This document shows, one piece after another, positions 7,052 through 9,166 of a stretch of DNA of 9,166 bases. The notes under the pieces were generated by a model. The model saw only the letters and a list, made by a program, of their open reading frames with translations, was not told the origin of the DNA and ran no database searches. The position numbers and the translations under genes were made by a program. The stretch's first letter is position 1, and every line of letters begins with the position of its first letter. This stretch comes from Chloroflexota bacterium (lineage in GTDB: Bacteria > Chloroflexota > Anaerolineae > 4572-78): the NCBI GenBank assembly GCA_024278015.1, contig JAJRUC010000463.1, positions 1-9,166 of the forward strand, in the 5' to 3' direction.

Positions 7052-7079
7052 GTTATCTATAGGACTTACGCAGTTGCAA
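7052..7079 (-). promoter_or_regulatory. Possible promoter for the riboswitch and operon
   Basis: On the minus strand TTGCAA (7079-7074) and GATAAC (7057-7052) are 16 nt apart, which would start RNA near 7045, just before the first aptamer stem. Matches to consensus are modest (4 of 6 each). The -35-like hexamer lies inside the end of a short inverted-repeat element. Another promoter upstream cannot be excluded. Confidence 0.3.
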
Positions 7080-7219
7080 CATTTTACCCCCCTCAGTCCC
7101 TGATGAAGAAACCGCTTCGCGCCCTCAAGCGGGGGGAATTAGCTCCTCCCCCGATATCGGGGGACGCGAAGCGGGGAGGGGGTAAAACACCGTGATTTAC
7201 CGCAACTGCGTCAGTCCTG
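7060..7219. mobile_element. MITE-like inverted-repeat element 1, flanked by 5-bp duplication ATCTA
   Basis: The two ends are 18-bp terminal inverted repeats (7060-7077 and 7202-7219) with 16 of 18 positions matching, starting TAGGACTTACGCAGTTGC. The pentamer ATCTA occurs directly outside both ends (7055-7059 and 7220-7224), as expected for a target duplication. The interior has a perfect 16-bp palindrome at 7148-7163 (CCCCC GATATC GGGGG) and a perfect 10-bp inverted pair, 7112-7121 with 7165-7174. It is only 160 bp and has no ORF, so it would need a transposase from elsewhere. Its left end abuts the riboswitch region. Confidence 0.65.
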
Positions 7220-7224
7220 ATCTA

Positions 7225-7373
7225 ACCTGAATTCGTCCTGGCGTTGCGGCCTCTCTCTCCCCTTAATTCCCCCTCTTTGAGGAGGGAAACATGCCCTCTC
7301 CCTGACAGGGGGAGGGCACAGGTGGTTGGGGAGGGGGTTGAACGCGCAATGACGGCAATCTCCGAATTCAGGT
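7225..7373. mobile_element. MITE-like inverted-repeat element 2, flanked by TA
   Basis: The ends carry an 11-bp perfect inverted repeat, ACCTGAATTCG (7225-7235) and its complement (7363-7373); counting the flanking TA on each side the match is 13 bp. TA flanks fit insertion at a TA dinucleotide, as in IS630/Tc1-type elements, but a 2-bp duplication is weak evidence. The interior is rich in C and G runs and includes a hairpin at 7293-7317 (GCCCTC...GAGGGC). It has no ORF. It sits end to end with element 1, its left TA being the last two bases of that element's right-hand duplication. Confidence 0.5.
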
Positions 7374-7392
7374 TATCTGAATTTTTTTAAAG

Positions 7393-7427
7393 AAACAAAA
7401 ACCACCGGAACTGTTATGTTTCCGGCA
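7393..7427 (-). terminator. Intrinsic terminator of a minus-strand transcript
   Basis: On the minus strand TGCCGGAA (7427-7420) pairs with TTCCGGTG (7410-7403), 8 bp including two G.U pairs, with a 9-nt loop, followed by GG and TTTTTGTTT. The wobble pairs are productive only in the minus-strand RNA, and there is no T-run on the plus side. It would end the small RNA described at 7393-7576. Confidence 0.6.
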
Positions 7428-7576
7428 ACAACTTGAATGACACCGTACCAGCTCTGCATCGACAACTGCACCCGGAGACCTGACCAACTGTAATTATCCC
7501 TGCCGGTTGCGGCATTGCCACTCTCCCGGATGTACGGTCAACCTGATGTGTGAAGAATCTGCACGCAATTACTGAT
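7393..7576 (-). ncRNA. Candidate structured small RNA of unknown function
   Basis: A block of about 50% GC stands out from AT-rich flanks and folds with nested complementarity. ACCGTAC (minus, 7538-7532) pairs with GTACGGT (7448-7442). Inside it CATCCGGGAGA (7532-7522) pairs with TCTCCGGGTG (7478-7469) with one bulge and one G.U that would be A.C on the plus strand, so the RNA is probably minus. A further GCCG-CAAC-CGGC hairpin lies inside. A promoter-like pair precedes it and a terminator ends it. It matches no RNA family I can name. The alternative is a small gene: an ATG at 7587 opens a 57-codon frame to 7414, but it lacks a ribosome site and its stop lies in the terminator loop. Confidence 0.35.
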
Positions 7577-7582
7577 ATATCC

Positions 7583-7611
7583 ATCATATACCAACGGTAT
7601 TAAAAAAACAA
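7583..7611 (-). promoter_or_regulatory. Possible promoter of the candidate small RNA
   Basis: On the minus strand TTGTTT (7611-7606) and TATGAT (7588-7583) are exactly 17 nt apart, giving a start near 7576. The -10 box matches 5 of 6 consensus bases, but the -35 box only 3 of 6, and it lies in an A/T run, so chance is a real alternative. Confidence 0.35.
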
Positions 7612-7674
7612 ATCCACCTGATTACATTTTCTTACTTGACGCATCTATTGTATGCTTCGCGCCCCCACAATGAT

Positions 7675-7716
7675 AGTGACATTTATCCTGTTAAAGCCGG
7701 ATGAATGTCACTTTTT
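7675..7716 (+). terminator. Terminator-like hairpin upstream of the solute-binding protein promoter
   Basis: AGTGACATTTATCC (7675-7688) pairs with GGATGAATGTCACT (7699-7712) over 14 bp with a single G.U that is only productive on the plus strand. The loop is 10 nt and the stem runs into TTTTT (7712-7716). It is shaped like a plus-strand intrinsic terminator, although no gene feeds into it within about 300 bp. As DNA it is also a 38-bp inverted repeat (GTGACATT...AATGTCAC) that could bind a regulator just upstream of the promoter. Confidence 0.55.
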
Positions 7717-7742
7717 GGGTATTATTTGCCCCTCCTCAAAAT

Positions 7743-7771
7743 TTGGCGTCGTTACAAAATTGTGTTATGAT
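7743..7771 (+). promoter_or_regulatory. Sigma70-type promoter for the solute-binding protein gene
   Basis: TTGGCG (7743-7748) and TATGAT (7766-7771) are separated by exactly 17 nt, with RNA expected to start near 7778. This leaves a leader of about 240 nt before the ATG. It is the best promoter match in the intergenic region and points toward the downstream transporter gene. Confidence 0.6.
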
Positions 7772-7777
7772 AAGCAA

Positions 7778-8021
7778 AATTTCCACCTGACGTATATCAT
7801 TTTTTCAACCTATAGAATCTCTTGCCTGACTTTGTGCAATTTACCGGGTTGCAGAGAGATTATTTTAATTTCGGTTTTTCGGAAGGAGGTGATTATATTC
7901 GCATAATAATTTAGCGAGCAAAAATTATCTCAGACCTGCCCCGTCATTTTATCAAAATTCCCGTTCAATTACCCTAAAAATCATAAACCCTTGTCTACAG
8001 AGGGAAGGAGAAATCAGGAAA
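7778..8021 (+). other. Long 5' leader of the solute-binding protein gene
   Basis: AT-rich, with no convincing ORF. It contains an imperfect stem, AATCTCTTGC near 7815-7824 with GCAGAGAGATT near 7851-7861, then at about 7881-7891 the undecamer AAGGAGGTGAT, which is fully complementary to the usual 16S rRNA 3' tail but has no ATG, GTG or TTG at a usable distance. A 7-bp AT-rich hairpin follows near 7905-7927. The length and the idle ribosome-binding sequence suggest post-transcriptional control. I recognise no riboswitch class in it. Confidence 0.4.
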
Positions 8022-9166
8022 ATGCCTACCATTTCAAAAAAAGCTATGGCAAAGATCCATCCTTACATCCCCGAAGCCTACGCCCAGTTGCAAAAAGGAC
8101 GTATCACCCGCCGGGAATTTTTGCGGGCTGTCACCCTGTTGGGAATGTCTGCCGGCGTGGCGACCATCGCCGCCCAGTGTGGCGCCCCCAAACCGACTGC
8201 TCCCGCTGCCGCACCCCAGGCAGCCGCTACCGAAGCGCCGGCCCCCGCCGGCAGTAAAATAAAACGGGGCGGCACGCTGACCAAATCAATGCAGCTCCAG
8301 TTACTTGACCACCCGGCCCGCCTCTCGTGGGTGGAAGGGGCCAATGTTGTGCGCCAGTTTGGAGAGTATTTGTCCGAGACCGGCTCAGACAACATCACCC
8401 GCCCCTACCTGCTTGAAAAATGGACCGCCAGTGACGATGTAAAAACCTGGGACCTCTTTTTACGCAAAGGCATTAAATTTAACAATGGCGATGAACTAAC
8501 CACCGATGATGTGATGTTTACCTTTGGCGAATGGCTGAATCCCGATGTGGGGTCTTCCATGCTGGGGTTGCTCTCTTACTTAAACGGCATACAAGATGTT
8601 GAAAAGGTTGATGATTATCACATCCGTCTGCATTTGCAAACGGCCAACATTGGCGTGCCGGAGCATCTGTTCCACTATCCGGCCATTATCCTGCACCGTG
8701 GCTTTGAGGGCGACATCATCAAACAGCCGGTCGGCACCGGCGCCTTTACCCTGGAAGAATACGCCGAAGGCGAGCGTGCGATATTCAAACGACGCACCGA
8801 TTACTGGCGCAACGGGGCAGACGGAGACCCCCTGCCTTATCTGGACAAAATCATCTATGTTTCCACAGACAAAGATGCCGGAGTGGCCGCCTTGCAATCC
8901 GGGCAGGTTGATTCCCTGTACGACCCGCGCCCCAGCGATTGGCAAGCCCTGAAAGACGTAGACGGTTTGAGCGTTTATCCGGCCAGCACCGCCCAGGCCC
9001 TCATCTTGCGCATGCGCGTTGATATAGACCCTTGGACCGATGTGCGGGTGCGAAATGCCCTGAAGATGTGCCAGGACCGGGAGAAAATTTTGCAACTGGC
9101 CTACTTCGGCGAAGGCGACCTCTCCATTGACGCCCACGTGGCCCCGGTTCACCCGGCCTACTGCAA
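8022..9166 (+). CDS. ABC transporter solute-binding protein, SBP_bac_5 (peptide/nickel/opine) family, Tat-type lipoprotein; 3' end missing
   Basis: The frame opens at the ATG at 8022 and continues to the window end (381 complete codons), so roughly two thirds of a usual 530-600-residue protein is present. After a hydrophilic 26-residue start come TRREFLR (29-35), a twin-arginine motif, a hydrophobic stretch, and Cys53 in AAQCG, a slightly unusual lipobox with Gln at -1. An Ala/Pro-rich linker follows, then the mature domain beginning RGGTL. Family marks are RPYLLEKW, TWDLFLRKGIKFNNGDELT, TTDDVMFTF, GTGAFTLEEY and PYLDKIIY. It should capture a solute outside the membrane for an ABC permease encoded downstream, beyond the window. 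AAGGAG lies 11 nt before the ATG. Divergent from the methyltransferase operon, it may bring in its substrate, but this family mainly binds oligopeptides, sugars or metals, so the ligand is open. Confidence 0.93.
   Translation, partial: MPTISKKAMAKIHPYIPEAYAQLQKGRITRREFLRAVTLLGMSAGVATIAAQCGAPKPTAPAAAPQAAATEAPAPAGSKIKRGGTLTKSMQLQLLDHPARLSWVEGANVVRQFGEYLSETGSDNITRPYLLEKWTASDDVKTWDLFLRKGIKFNNGDELTTDDVMFTFGEWLNPDVGSSMLGLLSYLNGIQDVEKVDDYHIRLHLQTANIGVPEHLFHYPAIILHRGFEGDIIKQPVGTGAFTLEEYAEGERAIFKRRTDYWRNGADGDPLPYLDKIIYVSTDKDAGVAALQSGQVDSLYDPRPSDWQALKDVDGLSVYPASTAQALILRMRVDIDPWTDVRVRNALKMCQDREKILQLAYFGEGDLSIDAHVAPVHPAYC

Noticed and set aside
6792..7052. Plus-strand 86-codon open frame
   Set aside because: It lies entirely over the riboswitch and terminator and has no ribosome site. 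Conserved RNA structure on the other strand explains this sequence better.
7060..7375. CRISPR array
   Set aside because: The repeats here are inverted and occur once per element; there are no regularly spaced direct repeats.
7442..7538. Signal recognition particle RNA or a second cobalamin riboswitch
   Set aside because: GGTCAGGTC on the minus strand resembles the SRP motif, but the required GGAA and AGCAG parts do not follow. GGAGACCTGACC on the plus strand resembles a B12 box, but no properly spaced CCCGCAACTG core exists.
7881..7891. End of a 16S rRNA gene on the minus strand
   Set aside because: Only the last 11 bases (ATCACCTCCTT) match; the preceding conserved 16S 3' sequence is absent.
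7652..7906. Plus-strand 84-codon open frame
   Set aside because: It spans the terminator-like hairpin and the promoter at 7743-7771, starts without a ribosome site, and has no domain-like composition.

Overview
The window looks like part of a chromosome from an anaerobic bacterium, most likely a Chloroflexota (Anaerolineae-like) genome. That guess rests on the Tat-type lipoprotein start of the solute-binding protein, with its long hydrophilic N-terminus ahead of RREFL, on the moderate GC content, and on the non-pyrrolysine MttB genes. It is an inference without database support.

Layout. Positions 72-6739 hold one seven-gene minus-strand operon with gaps of only 17-55 nt, read in this order: pterin-dependent methyltransferase (MtgA/MeTr type), GntR/FCD regulator, corrinoid protein, MttB-family methyltransferase, second corrinoid protein, DUF1638 protein, second MttB-family methyltransferase. 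Together these form a methyl-transfer route: a methylated (probably quaternary) amine is demethylated by an MttB homologue, the methyl group goes to the cobalt of a corrinoid protein, and the pterin enzyme passes it to tetrahydrofolate for the Wood-Ljungdahl pathway or other C1 metabolism. Neither MttB gene has an in-frame amber codon, so both belong to the non-pyrrolysine branch that includes glycine betaine, proline betaine, carnitine and gamma-butyrobetaine demethylases. The substrate cannot be read from the sequence. No RamA-type activase is present.

Positions 6740-8021 are a 1.28 kb intergenic region full of signals. Next to the operon lies a cobalamin riboswitch followed by a clean intrinsic terminator, both on the minus strand. 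Upstream of it are two short inverted-repeat elements lying end to end (7060-7219, with 5-bp flanking duplications, and 7225-7373). Then comes a candidate structured small RNA on the minus strand with its own terminator (about 7393-7576). A plus-strand terminator-like hairpin (7675-7716) and a good sigma70-type promoter (7743-7771) precede a long leader.

From 8022 to the window end a divergent gene encodes a Tat/lipoprotein solute-binding protein of the SBP_bac_5 (peptide/nickel/opine) ABC family, cut by the window edge. It may feed substrate to the methyltransferase operon.

The most interesting point is regulatory: a cobalamin riboswitch plus terminator, normally an OFF switch for cobalamin supply or cobalamin-independent enzymes, stands in front of an operon whose enzymes need a corrinoid.
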